Positions 54,448 to 63,420 of a DNA stretch of 64,000 nucleotides are shown here, one piece after another; within the stretch, counting starts at the first letter, position 1; each line of letters opens with the position of its first letter. The stretch is from Bacteroidales bacterium (GTDB lineage Bacteria; Bacteroidota; Bacteroidia; Bacteroidales; Tenuifilaceae): NCBI GenBank assembly GCA_020636845.1, contig JACJXD010000002.1, positions 1-64,000 of the forward strand. Direction: 5' to 3'. The notes under the pieces were generated by a model. The model had not been told where the DNA came from, ran no database searches, and saw nothing but the letters and a program-made list of their open reading frames with translations. The position numbers and the translations under genes were made by a program.

Positions 54448-54726
54448 ATGGCGGGATTCAAATTATTTAGTTTGCCCAAACCTCGTGGATTTAACTATAC
54501 TCCACGGTATTACAACGAGCAAAAAGAGGAAATGAAAGAACGGGAAATCAGGATAAAAAAGGAGTTGGGTATTAAGGATGAAAACGAGGTATTTGTTTCA
54601 TCAATACGGGGACAGTTCCAACGTGCAAGAACCAGAAAAGTCTCTCAAAATAAAAAATCATCCATACGATTTTTAATGATTCTGTTTATACTTCTTTTAA
54701 TTGCTTATTACGTGTTTTATAGATAG
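54448..54726 (+). CDS. Small single-pass membrane protein upstream of mutL
   Basis: A 92-residue protein, strongly basic, with a long N-terminal cytoplasmic part (FSLPKPRGFNYTPRYYNEQ, then a charged helix) and one C-terminal membrane helix (about 73-90). Small genes of this kind next to mutL are common in Bacteroidota. No function is established that I can name. The ATG of mutL follows the stop by 6 bp, so the two are cotranscribed. Confidence 0.75.
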   Translation: MAGFKLFSLPKPRGFNYTPRYYNEQKEEMKEREIRIKKELGIKDENEVFVSSIRGQFQRARTRKVSQNKKSSIRFLMILFILLLIAYYVFYR

Positions 54727-54732
54727 TTTTTC

Positions 54733-56568
54733 ATGTCCGACATCATACAACTACTTCCCGATTCCATTGCTAACCAGATTGCCGCAGGAGAGGTTGTTCA
54801 ACGACCCGCTTCGGTAGTAAAGGAGTTACTCGAAAACTCAATTGATGCAGGGGGTAGTTCTATTCAACTAATTGTTAAGGATGGCGGAAAATCTTTAATT
54901 CAGGTAATCGACGATGGTATTGGCATGTCCGACACCGATGCTCGCCTAAGTTTCGAACGTCATGCCACTTCAAAAATACACGAAGCCACCGATTTATTTA
55001 AAATTCGTACAATGGGATTTCGGGGCGAAGCTCTTGCCTCTATTGCAGCCGTTGCCGAAGTAGAACTCAAAACCCGTCGTGAAGGCGACGATGTTGGAAC
55101 TTTTATTAAAATAGGTGCTTCGGAGGTAATATCGCAAGAGCCTGTAAACTGTATTAAAGGAGCCAATTTCTCAATAAAAAACCTGTTTTTTAACGTTCCT
55201 GCACGGCGTAAGTTTCTGAAAAGCACGTCGGTTGAACTTAAGCATGTAATAATAGAATTTCAACGCGTTGCGTTAGCATATCCCAATATCAGTTTTACCC
55301 TTACACACAACGGATCCGATTTGTACAAGTTGAACGCGTCGGGATTAAAACAACGAGTAGTGAGCCTTTTTGGAAAATCGGCTAACAACAACTTGCTCGA
55401 TTGCGATGCGCAAACCACCATACTAAATCTTTACGGATACATTGGCAAACCCGAAGGTGCTCGAAAAAGCACCGGAGAACAGTTCTTCTTTGTAAACGGG
55501 AGGTACATGAAAAATCCGTTTTTACACAAAGCCGTTGTCAACGCTTATAACCGTCTGCTTCCTCCCGACACAATTCCTTCGTACTTTTTGTATATCGATA
55601 TAGATCCTGAATCTATAGATGTTAATATACATCCTACTAAAACGGAAATTAAGTTTGAAGATGAGCGCGCTGTGTGGCAAATTGTTCATGCCGCTGCAAA
55701 GGAGTCGTTAGGCAAATTTGGCGTTGTTCCTTCCATTGATTTTAGCGCTCCTCCCGATTTCGATATTCCATACTTTCCTAAAAGTGCTCCGGCTACCATT
55801 CCCGAAGTTGATGTAAATACAAACTTTAACCCGTTCGAAGAGGAAGGCGTTAAGTTTAAAAAATCGGGAGTAAATTCTCATCCTTTTACAAAATCCGTTG
55901 AGGGATGGGAAAACTTGTTTGAGGGCAACGTTCCAAACGAAGAATCAACGCAAACTACCATTCAAACATTCGAATCAAAAGGATTCGATAACGATAAAAG
56001 ACCTTTGGTAAACCGATTTTTTCAGCTTAAAGGACGCTACATTCTTACCAACATGAAATCGGGTTTGCTTCTTATAGACCAAAAACGAGCACACGAACGT
56101 ATTTTGTACGAGCAATTTATTCAGGGAGCCAGTTCCGGAAATGTTGTTAGCCAACGCGTTCTTTACCCTCAGGTTATCGATTTAAAACCCGACGAATACA
56201 CCTTGCTAATTGACCATTTGGAAAGCTTGCAAAAGTTGGGATTGGAAATTTCGGATTTAAATCATAACTCGGTTAGCATTACGGGAGTGCCAGCAAGTTT
56301 AAGTCTTCCCGAGCCATTGGAACTTATTCAAAATATACTAGCCGTTATTTCGGAAGAGGTTGTTATTCCGGCTTTGGACATGACTCAAAAAGTTGCTGTA
56401 AGCATGGCAAAATCAAGTGCAATTGGGTATAATAGAATTCTGTCGAATATTGAAATGCAAGAACTTTTCGATAAACTTTTTGCCTGCAAAGAGCCAAACT
56501 ATACTCCCGATGGAAAGAAAATATTAATTTTAATTGATTTGGAGGAACTGCATAAACGGTTCTCGTAA
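54733..56568 (+). CDS. mutL: DNA mismatch repair protein MutL
   Basis: A 611-residue GHKL ATPase that links mismatch recognition by MutS to strand removal. The N-terminal ATPase domain (about 1-330) has KELLENSIDAG, DDGIGM and MGFRGEALASIAAV. The C-terminal dimerisation domain (about 420-611) holds LLIDQKRAHERILYE, where MutL endonucleases usually have DQHA-x2-E-x4-E. The His is Lys here, so nuclease activity is in doubt. Full length. Preceded by a small membrane protein gene, followed 50 bp later by a rhomboid gene. Confidence 0.96.
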   Translation: MSDIIQLLPDSIANQIAAGEVVQRPASVVKELLENSIDAGGSSIQLIVKDGGKSLIQVIDDGIGMSDTDARLSFERHATSKIHEATDLFKIRTMGFRGEALASIAAVAEVELKTRREGDDVGTFIKIGASEVISQEPVNCIKGANFSIKNLFFNVPARRKFLKSTSVELKHVIIEFQRVALAYPNISFTLTHNGSDLYKLNASGLKQRVVSLFGKSANNNLLDCDAQTTILNLYGYIGKPEGARKSTGEQFFFVNGRYMKNPFLHKAVVNAYNRLLPPDTIPSYFLYIDIDPESIDVNIHPTKTEIKFEDERAVWQIVHAAAKESLGKFGVVPSIDFSAPPDFDIPYFPKSAPATIPEVDVNTNFNPFEEEGVKFKKSGVNSHPFTKSVEGWENLFEGNVPNEESTQTTIQTFESKGFDNDKRPLVNRFFQLKGRYILTNMKSGLLLIDQKRAHERILYEQFIQGASSGNVVSQRVLYPQVIDLKPDEYTLLIDHLESLQKLGLEISDLNHNSVSITGVPASLSLPEPLELIQNILAVISEEVVIPALDMTQKVAVSMAKSSAIGYNRILSNIEMQELFDKLFACKEPNYTPDGKKILILIDLEELHKRFS

Positions 56569-56617
56569 ACTTTTGTTTAAAACCATTGTTTCCTATTACA
56601 AAGAATAATTCTGTAGA

Positions 56618-57445
56618 ATGATGAATTATAATAACAGAGGCGGATTTTTTAGCAGTATGCCACCGGTATTAAAAAACCTGATTCTTATAAACGTGGTTAT
56701 GCTGGCAATAACATGGTTTGTATCCACCATGGGAATCGACTTAAATGCTAAGTTAGGCCTTTACTTACCGAACTCGCCGCATTTTCGTCCTTACCAGTTA
56801 ATTACCCACATGTTTATGCACGGCGGTTTTTGGCATTTGTTCTTTAATATGTTTTCGCTGTGGATGTTCGGACGAATTTTGGAACAGGTTTGGGGAAGTA
56901 AACGCTTTTTGCTTTACTATATGGTAACAGGACTTGGCGCTGCAGGGTTGCATTTACTTGTTGGATATTTACATTTTGCTGCCATTCAAGCCGATGCAAT
57001 AGCCATGCTGAATACGCCGTCGCCCGATACTTTTGCCGCTTTCGTATCGAAACACTTTTCGGAATATTACCCTCAGGTTTATGACAAATTTTTGGATAAA
57101 TGGTATTTAGCACCACATAGCACTATTTATATACAGCAGGCACAGGAGTATGTTCGGCAACTTTTGAACATTCAACTAAGCATACCTACCGTTGGTGCTT
57201 CGGGAGCCATTTACGGCGTGTTGCTGGCATTCGGAATGCTTTTCCCAAATACAGTTCTCATGCTGTTGTTTCCTCCTATTCCCATTAAAGCAAAATGGAT
57301 GGTTATAATTTTTGGAGGATTGGAACTTTACTTAGGACTTACCCAACCGGGTAGTAACATAGCACACTTTGCCCATTTAGGAGGTATGATATTCGGCTTC
57401 TTCCTCATAAAATACTGGCAAAAACGCAAAGATGTATTCTACTAA
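56618..57445 (+). CDS. Rhomboid-family intramembrane serine protease
   Basis: A 275-residue membrane protein with six or so hydrophobic helices. The rhomboid motifs are intact: HMFMHGGFWHLFFNM (about 64-78), WMFGRILEQVWGSKRF, the nucleophile Ser in GASGAIYG (S195) and the catalytic His in AHLGGMIFG (H253). A hydrophilic insert of about 60 residues (about 125-185) between two helices is unusual. It lies 53 bp before a second rhomboid gene; the substrate is unknown. Two in-frame ATGs open the gene. Confidence 0.92.
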   Translation: MMNYNNRGGFFSSMPPVLKNLILINVVMLAITWFVSTMGIDLNAKLGLYLPNSPHFRPYQLITHMFMHGGFWHLFFNMFSLWMFGRILEQVWGSKRFLLYYMVTGLGAAGLHLLVGYLHFAAIQADAIAMLNTPSPDTFAAFVSKHFSEYYPQVYDKFLDKWYLAPHSTIYIQQAQEYVRQLLNIQLSIPTVGASGAIYGVLLAFGMLFPNTVLMLLFPPIPIKAKWMVIIFGGLELYLGLTQPGSNIAHFAHLGGMIFGFFLIKYWQKRKDVFY

Positions 57446-57451
57446 TTTAGC

Positions 57452-57482
57452 TTGACTTTAGCAGTATTCTTTTCTAACTTTA
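57452..57482 (+). promoter_or_regulatory. Possible internal promoter before the second rhomboid gene
   Basis: TTG at 57452-57454 and TAACTTTA at 57475-57482 with a 20-bp spacer; the -7 box has A in place of the final G. It lies 17 bp before the ATG. Confidence 0.4.
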
Positions 57483-57498
57483 ACAAAGAGCATTTAAT

Positions 57499-58371
57499 AT
57501 GAGCATTGTTGAGGAAATAAAAAGTTCGTTTAAGTTCGGGAGTATGCTAACCAAGTTAATCTACATTAACTTAGGTGTATTTATAGTGTACAACCTGTTA
57601 CGTTTTTTCCTTTTTATTGGGGGAATTCCTTCCGATTCGCTTGTTTATTATTTAGCTGTTCCTGCAAGTCCTGCTGCATTATTACATCGCCCTTGGACAT
57701 TGTTGACTTACATGTTTTTTCACGAAGGGTTTATACATATCCTTTTTAACATGCTTTGGCTATTTTGGTTTGGAAAATTGTTCCTGCAGTTCCTTTCCAA
57801 CAGGCAACTTTTAGGCGTTTACCTGTTGGGAGGTATTTCTGGTGCCATACTTTATATAGTTGCTTTTAATGTATTACCAGCATTTTCGGGACAAGCATTA
57901 CTTTCCGTGGCATTAGGAGCTTCTGCTTCGGTATTGGCTATTGTTGTGGCGGTAAGTACGCTGCGTCCCAACTACGAAATATATCTTTTATTTCTGGGTG
58001 CGGTTAAGTTAAAATACCTGGCAATTGCAACAATAGTTCTTGATGTTATTAGCATTCCTATGTCGAATGCAGGTGGACATATTGCCCATTTAGGCGGAGC
58101 AATTTTTGGATATACTTATATAAAATTGCTGGCATCGAATGTTGACATGGCAAACTTTTTAAAAGTATTTTCGGAAATTAAAATCCCGAATTTCTCGCGA
58201 AGAAGTAAAATGCGAGTTACCTACACAAAGGAGGAATCGGATTATGACTATAACTACCGCAAGGCTCAAGAGCAAAAGGAGATTGATAAAATACTTGAAA
58301 AGATTGCCCGTTCCGGTTACGAAAGTTTGACCAAAGCGGAAAAAGAACTTCTTTTTAAAATGAAAAAGTAA
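57499..58371 (+). CDS. Second rhomboid-family protein, motif partly changed
   Basis: A 290-residue protein with six hydrophobic helices and a charged C-terminal tail (about 225-290, rich in Lys and Glu). Motifs: YMFFHEGFIHILFNM, the Ser in GASAS (S142, where most rhomboids have GxSG) and the His in GGHIAHLGGAIFG (H197). The Ser-His pair is present, so activity is possible, but the Gly after the Ser is replaced by Ala. The EEP phosphodiesterase gene follows after 2 bp, so the two are coupled. Confidence 0.88.
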   Translation: MSIVEEIKSSFKFGSMLTKLIYINLGVFIVYNLLRFFLFIGGIPSDSLVYYLAVPASPAALLHRPWTLLTYMFFHEGFIHILFNMLWLFWFGKLFLQFLSNRQLLGVYLLGGISGAILYIVAFNVLPAFSGQALLSVALGASASVLAIVVAVSTLRPNYEIYLLFLGAVKLKYLAIATIVLDVISIPMSNAGGHIAHLGGAIFGYTYIKLLASNVDMANFLKVFSEIKIPNFSRRSKMRVTYTKEESDYDYNYRKAQEQKEIDKILEKIARSGYESLTKAEKELLFKMKK

Positions 58372-58373
58372 CC

Positions 58374-59498
58374 ATGTGGCTCAAACAGTTTGGTCATAGA
58401 ATACTGGTAATAACAAACGTATTTTTAGCAGTTGGCTTATTATTGAGCTATGTGTCGGTTTACATAAACCCTTCCGTATTTTGGCTTCCTGCGTTTATTG
58501 GATTACTATACCCATTTTTCCTGCTTACTAACTTAATTTTTTTGTTTTACTGGGTTTTCCGTTGGAAAAAGGAAGTTCTAATTTCCCTTGTTGTCATAGT
58601 TATCGGAATTGGACATTTGAATTCCTATGTTCAGTTTCCTTTCGGAAAAAGCAAGCATATAACCGATTCGACGGAAATAAAAGTTTTGAGTTATAACGTC
58701 AACCTTTTCCGGTTGTATTCGTGGTCAGACAAGAAACCCTCGTTCGATAGTATTATCAACTATGTTAAGCAAAACAACTTCGATATAGTTTGCTTACAGG
58801 AATTTTATGTTGATAATAAAAACTTAAGCGAGGCGCAATTCAAGGAAAAAATCGGATTAAACACACATGTAAGTTATATTTTAAAAAGAAGCACTTCGGC
58901 TTACGGAATTGCCATCATATCGCGCTATCCCATTGTAAATAGCGGCGATGTAATGTTTCAAAATACCTTTAACGCTTGTACTTATGCCGATATTAAAATT
59001 AATAACGATACCATTAGGGTTTATAACCTACACCTTCAATCTACACGACTAAAAAAGCGCAACTTCGATTTTTTACTTAACCAAAATTTCAGGGCTAAAA
59101 GCAATAAGGTACGGGAAGTTTCCGATTTAATGGGACGATTGGGGAACGCTTTTATTAAAAGAGCTATTCAGGTTGATCTGGTAAAGACGCACATCGACTT
59201 GTGTCCGTATCCTGTTTTACTTTGTGGCGACTTTAACGATTCTCCCGTTTCTTACACTTATCATGTATTAACTAAGAAACTTAAGGACTCGTTTACAGAG
59301 GCGGGAGTTGGTATTCTCGCTACTTTTAGAGGAATTTGGCCGGCATATAGAATTGACTATATTTTACACTCTCGCCAATTTAGCGTTTTCGATTATAGTA
59401 GCCCTCAAAAAAGCTTTTCGGACCATTACCCGGTTAAAGTTACAGTTAAACTTAACCGACTTTCGAGAAAAAGGAGTACGAAGCAAAATCGGACTTGA
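58374..59498 (+). CDS. Membrane-anchored endonuclease/exonuclease/phosphatase family protein
   Basis: A 374-residue protein with three N-terminal membrane helices (about 9-29, 33-56, 66-84) and a C-terminal EEP domain (about 100-365). Active-site blocks are visible: LSYNVNLF (Asn), CLQEFY (Glu), CGDFNDSP (Asp, Asn) and SDHYPV (Asp, His). Family members cleave phosphodiesters in nucleic acids or phospholipids; membrane attachment makes an extracytoplasmic or lipid substrate plausible. The start is 2 bp after the second rhomboid stop. It converges on the hybrid kinase gene. Confidence 0.9.
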   Translation: MWLKQFGHRILVITNVFLAVGLLLSYVSVYINPSVFWLPAFIGLLYPFFLLTNLIFLFYWVFRWKKEVLISLVVIVIGIGHLNSYVQFPFGKSKHITDSTEIKVLSYNVNLFRLYSWSDKKPSFDSIINYVKQNNFDIVCLQEFYVDNKNLSEAQFKEKIGLNTHVSYILKRSTSAYGIAIISRYPIVNSGDVMFQNTFNACTYADIKINNDTIRVYNLHLQSTRLKKRNFDFLLNQNFRAKSNKVREVSDLMGRLGNAFIKRAIQVDLVKTHIDLCPYPVLLCGDFNDSPVSYTYHVLTKKLKDSFTEAGVGILATFRGIWPAYRIDYILHSRQFSVFDYSSPQKSFSDHYPVKVTVKLNRLSRKRSTKQNRT

Positions 59499-59509
59499 TG
59501 TTTTTCAAG

Positions 59510-62500
59510 TTAGTTATCCAAAAAACGGTCTAACTCGTTTAGCATCTGATTTAGTTTAATGGGCTTTTCCAGAACCGAGTCGAATCCGCTCATTATAGCC
59601 TTTTCGGTATTATGTTTGCTGGGATAAGCCGTTTGTCCAATAATAGGAATATGATTATTTAGTTGCTTTATTTGCTGAGTTGCCTCAAATCCGTCCATTT
59701 CAGGCATAATCAAATCCATAAGTACCAGATTAATGGAAGGATAACTTTTTACCAGTTCTATTGCCTCTTTGCCGTTTTTAGCCCATAATAGTTGAGCATT
59801 GGTTCTTTTTAATGCCGCTTTAAGGTAAACATAGTTTGCATCCATATCGTCGGTAATAAGGATGGTTTTCGAGTTCCAATCGAATTTACTATACAGCGAC
59901 TGGAGGGGATTCCCATCGAACTTCAAATTTACCGGTACATACGGCAACGAAAAGTAAACATTTGTTCCCGAGTTCTCTTGGCTGGTCAGCCAAATTTTTC
60001 CACCAAGTTTTTCTACTATATGCTTCGAAATTGATAAACCTAATCCCATACCGTAATACTGACGCGTATTCGACTCATCAACCTGACGGAAAGGATTAAA
60101 TACTACCGACTGTTTATCGGGCGCAATGCCTATTCCGCTATCAATTACATAAAATAGCAACGTGCTTTCGTCTTTTAGGGTATAGCCAAATTCAATGAAA
60201 CCTCTTTCGGTAAATTTGCAGGCGTTCGTAAGCAAATGAAATAGCACCTGGCGTAAACGCGACTTATCGGTATAAATATATAAATCGTCAAGGTTGACTT
60301 CTTTTCGTAAACTAAACCTTACGTTTGTGGCTTTTTTATCCTCGTCTATTACTTGGCGGTACAAGTCGTTAAGCAGGGCGTTAAGCGAGAATTCCGATTT
60401 TTTTATAGATAAATTGCCGGTTTCTATTTCCGAAATATCTATTAAATTTTCAATTAATCGGAGTAGTTCGTTGGAATTTCGGTAAATAATATCGGATATG
60501 TTTTTCCGCTCATCAATGCCGATGTCGGAATCGAAAAGCAACGATGAAAATCCTATTATCGCATTAAGCGGTGTTCTAATTTCATGGGAAAGGTTTGCAA
60601 GAAAAACCGATTTTAGCCTGTCGGACTCTTCAGCCTGATTTTTCGACAGAATAAGTTCCTTTTCGTACTCCTTACGTTCGGTAATGTTCTCCATCACCAC
60701 TACAATGTGCTGCAAAGCACCGATGTCATTATGTAGCGGAATAAACGAGGCGCTAACCCAAACTCTTAACTTACTGCTGCTTTTAAGTTGAATTTCTCCC
60801 TGCCAAGTTTTCCCCTCGGACACCTGACGCATTGCCTCCGAAATCTTATTACTCGAGTTGTACTCCAAATTCAACGATAAAAGTTCTTTGCTATAGGCAT
60901 TGGCCAACGTAATGCCCGTAATTTCGGTAAACGAAGGGTTGATAAATTCTACCTCGGTTTGGGCGGAAAGAATTAGCACGCTAACCGGCGAATTTTCAAT
61001 TGCCATTGCAAGAACATCACGGTAGTGTTCAATTTCTTTTCGTTTGGTTACATCAAATAAAACTCCACCAATACGAAGTTGATTATTTACTCCAATAAAC
61101 TTAAACCGCTGCATTTCGAAAAAGCGCCAGTTTCCTTTAGAGTCAATTAAATCTAAACTTTCGCTTTTCTCAAGTTCGTAAGTGTTTATATTTCGGGGTT
61201 GACAGTTCGAGGCAAAATTATAAATAGCTTGATTTTGGGTTATGCTGTTAAGGTAAGAATTTTGGTAAACTACCTGATGGGTTATGCCATCTTCGATAAA
61301 AACGCCAAAGGGAAGGGCATCGGTAAACATTTGAAACTGAAGTTCCGATTGCTTTAGGGATTGTTCCAGCGTACTTACCTCGGACAAATCTTGAAATTCC
61401 TGAATAATTCCGGATAAATTTCCATTTTTATTATACCAAGGCGATGTGGTTACCTGTACCTTTATTTTTTCGCCGTTAAACTTGTATCGGTACTCTTCCT
61501 GAACAACCTTTTTTTCGCCATCAAAAATTCTGGCAATTGGGCAGTTTGATGTATGACAGTTAACGCTGCCGAAAATATCGAAACATTTTGATGCAGCCAT
61601 TTCGGTTGATTTATGGCCGCTTATGTTTCCCATTTTGTCGTTAAGAACCAAAACTTCGAATTGTTCGTTTACTATTCGAATGCCATTTTCTGAAGCATCT
61701 ATAACATTCGAAATGGAAGGTAACTCACAACTTTTAGTGTTTTGGGTTAACCTTGCATACAGTCTAAAAAACTTATGCTGGTGGAAAATCATTACCAGTA
61801 AAATCGATAGCAGAACAACGAATGCAAAGCCTTGCAAAAGGTATAACCAAAAAATAAGGTTTCCTATCGATTTAAAGTTGGCAAAAACGACCAAACGACC
61901 TAAGTAAGTTCCGTCGATTTCGTAAAATTGAGCCAAATTTACGGCAAGAGTCTGTCCTTTCTTACTATACGTAACAATAGGTTCAACTGCCATTTCATCA
62001 TCAAGGTTTACGGATTTATCGCTATTTTCCAACTTCGATAGTTCTATTGCTGAGTTGATGCCGTAAACATCGTGCTGGTAATTAATTAACTTGTTGAGGT
62101 CGTATAAGTATTCAACCTCAATGTCGGATACCTTTACTTTACGGTAACCATACAAACCCTGCTCTGACGAGTATATGGTAGATGAAATTGTAGGTGTTTG
62201 CTGCTTAACCAGCCTTGCTACAATGAGTTTAAACTGCTGACCGTTACTGTTTTGTATTTCTGTGTTATTGTGTAAAACCTTGAGTATTACAAAATTTTCA
62301 TTTTCATCTTCTTTAAAAACTGAAGAAGAAAAATTACTGTTCATAGCACATTCGAGTACTCTAGAATCTAGGTCTATTAAATAGTCAGTGGTATATAGCC
62401 TATAGTTGCCAATGGCATTAATGGCAAACTCCCTTTTTTGCCTTTGGGCAAAATTATAGGTTATACTCAGGGTGATTGAAAACAAGACAGTTAACAAAAC

Positions 62501-62551
62501 TGCCAATAAAATCAATACCTTTTTTGAACGGCTATTAAAACGTAGTACCAC
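59510..62551 (-). CDS. Hybrid sensor histidine kinase with PAS domains and receiver
   Basis: A 1013-residue membrane kinase. Two membrane helices (about 11-31 and 228-252) flank a periplasmic domain of about 200 residues. Three PAS-type domains follow (about 290-395, 400-505 and 515-630); the first has a Cys-rich loop (FGSVNCHTSNCPIARIF) seen in some PAS proteins. HisKA has FLANLSHEIRTPLNAI (His about 655), then HATPase (GMGLGLSISKHIVEK) and a C-terminal receiver (about 890-1010) with LVLMDLIMPEMDG (Asp about 943). The receiver implies an internal or phosphorelay step. No partner regulator is adjacent. Confidence 0.94.
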   Translation of the reverse strand: MVLRFNSRSKKVLILLAVLLTVLFSITLSITYNFAQRQKREFAINAIGNYRLYTTDYLIDLDSRVLECAMNSNFSSSVFKEDENENFVILKVLHNNTEIQNSNGQQFKLIVARLVKQQTPTISSTIYSSEQGLYGYRKVKVSDIEVEYLYDLNKLINYQHDVYGINSAIELSKLENSDKSVNLDDEMAVEPIVTYSKKGQTLAVNLAQFYEIDGTYLGRLVVFANFKSIGNLIFWLYLLQGFAFVVLLSILLVMIFHQHKFFRLYARLTQNTKSCELPSISNVIDASENGIRIVNEQFEVLVLNDKMGNISGHKSTEMAASKCFDIFGSVNCHTSNCPIARIFDGEKKVVQEEYRYKFNGEKIKVQVTTSPWYNKNGNLSGIIQEFQDLSEVSTLEQSLKQSELQFQMFTDALPFGVFIEDGITHQVVYQNSYLNSITQNQAIYNFASNCQPRNINTYELEKSESLDLIDSKGNWRFFEMQRFKFIGVNNQLRIGGVLFDVTKRKEIEHYRDVLAMAIENSPVSVLILSAQTEVEFINPSFTEITGITLANAYSKELLSLNLEYNSSNKISEAMRQVSEGKTWQGEIQLKSSSKLRVWVSASFIPLHNDIGALQHIVVVMENITERKEYEKELILSKNQAEESDRLKSVFLANLSHEIRTPLNAIIGFSSLLFDSDIGIDERKNISDIIYRNSNELLRLIENLIDISEIETGNLSIKKSEFSLNALLNDLYRQVIDEDKKATNVRFSLRKEVNLDDLYIYTDKSRLRQVLFHLLTNACKFTERGFIEFGYTLKDESTLLFYVIDSGIGIAPDKQSVVFNPFRQVDESNTRQYYGMGLGLSISKHIVEKLGGKIWLTSQENSGTNVYFSLPYVPVNLKFDGNPLQSLYSKFDWNSKTILITDDMDANYVYLKAALKRTNAQLLWAKNGKEAIELVKSYPSINLVLMDLIMPEMDGFEATQQIKQLNNHIPIIGQTAYPSKHNTEKAIMSGFDSVLEKPIKLNQMLNELDRFLDN

Positions 62552-62866
62552 TTAAAAAATGCATTTACTGCACCAAATGTAAATATTAATTAATAATTTC
62601 CAAACAAATTGTTAGCATCGGAAAACATCTGCTTATCCTAATAAATTGACGTTTAATAAACGGGTTAGATATGGGAGATAACCTTTATCAACTATTTCCT
62701 TTTTAAAAATTTCTCTAGCACCTTAATACGTTGAAAAGCATATTTAATCAACAAAATTCGGTTGATTGTAAAATAGAGAAAGTTTGTTTAGAGTGAAGTA
62801 AGTTGTTTTAGTAACTTGTAAACATATAGGAAGATACTAACCAAATCACACTAAACATTAAAACTC
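62552..62866. other. Intergenic region between divergent genes
   Basis: About 315 bp, AT-rich. It must carry promoters for both flanking genes, but no exact -33/-7 pair stands out. No RNA gene or repeat recognised. Confidence 0.35.
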
Positions 62867-63370
62867 ATGAAAAAGCAAAGAACCATTTCCTTACTTTTAA
62901 TGATTGCTCTATTTTTAACAGGAACAATTGCCTGTGATAGCTTGTTTAATACAGACGACGATTCCACCGATTCTCTTTATGTAAAGTTTTGCAACGATAA
63001 AGAATCAACTTATACAATTACTTCTCTCGAAATTCGGAATAGAGGAAAGGTTGACAGTAATGAGGACCCTGTACAAGATTGGAGCGAGAACTATTTAAAG
63101 AATGGGGAAACTCTTGCACCCGGCGACTCGATCTACTTCACACTAAACCTCCCTTCCGGAGAATGGGCAGAATATAGGATAGGAGTAGATAATGGCAATG
63201 GTTCCCAAGTTATGCTTTATGATCAAGAAAATTACGACGGGCTTACCGATTTACCCATAACCCATTGGGGCAGTGACGAACGAACCGTATCGGTAACAAT
63301 TCTTTTCGACCAATATTCCAATGTTGTATCTGTAAAAGGATGGTCCGATTGGGCTGGAATTGACGAATAG
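62867..63370 (+). CDS. Hypothetical lipoprotein
   Basis: A 167-residue protein with a lipoprotein signal (lipobox TGTIAC, Cys about residue 23) and an acidic linker (DSLFNTDDDST). One compact beta domain follows, with a strand pattern (LYVKFCNDKESTYTITSLEIRN cut to its core YTITSLEIRN, then SGEWAEYRIGV) that suggests an immunoglobulin-like or C2-like fold. No enzyme motif. It stands alone and is followed by a hairpin shared with the convergent glycosyltransferase gene. Confidence 0.68.
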   Translation: MKKQRTISLLLMIALFLTGTIACDSLFNTDDDSTDSLYVKFCNDKESTYTITSLEIRNRGKVDSNEDPVQDWSENYLKNGETLAPGDSIYFTLNLPSGEWAEYRIGVDNGNGSQVMLYDQENYDGLTDLPITHWGSDERTVSVTILFDQYSNVVSVKGWSDWAGIDE

Positions 63371-63390
63371 TTTGTATTACGAAAATAGTT

Positions 63391-63420
63391 AAATGGGTAG
63401 CCTTAGGTTATCCATTTTTT
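63391..63420 (+). terminator. Probable Rho-independent terminator
   Basis: A 9-bp stem, AAATGGGTA (63391-63399) with TATCCATTT (63409-63417) including one wobble pair, then Ts. It lies between the lipoprotein gene and the convergent GT90 gene, overlapping the latter's stop. Confidence 0.6.
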
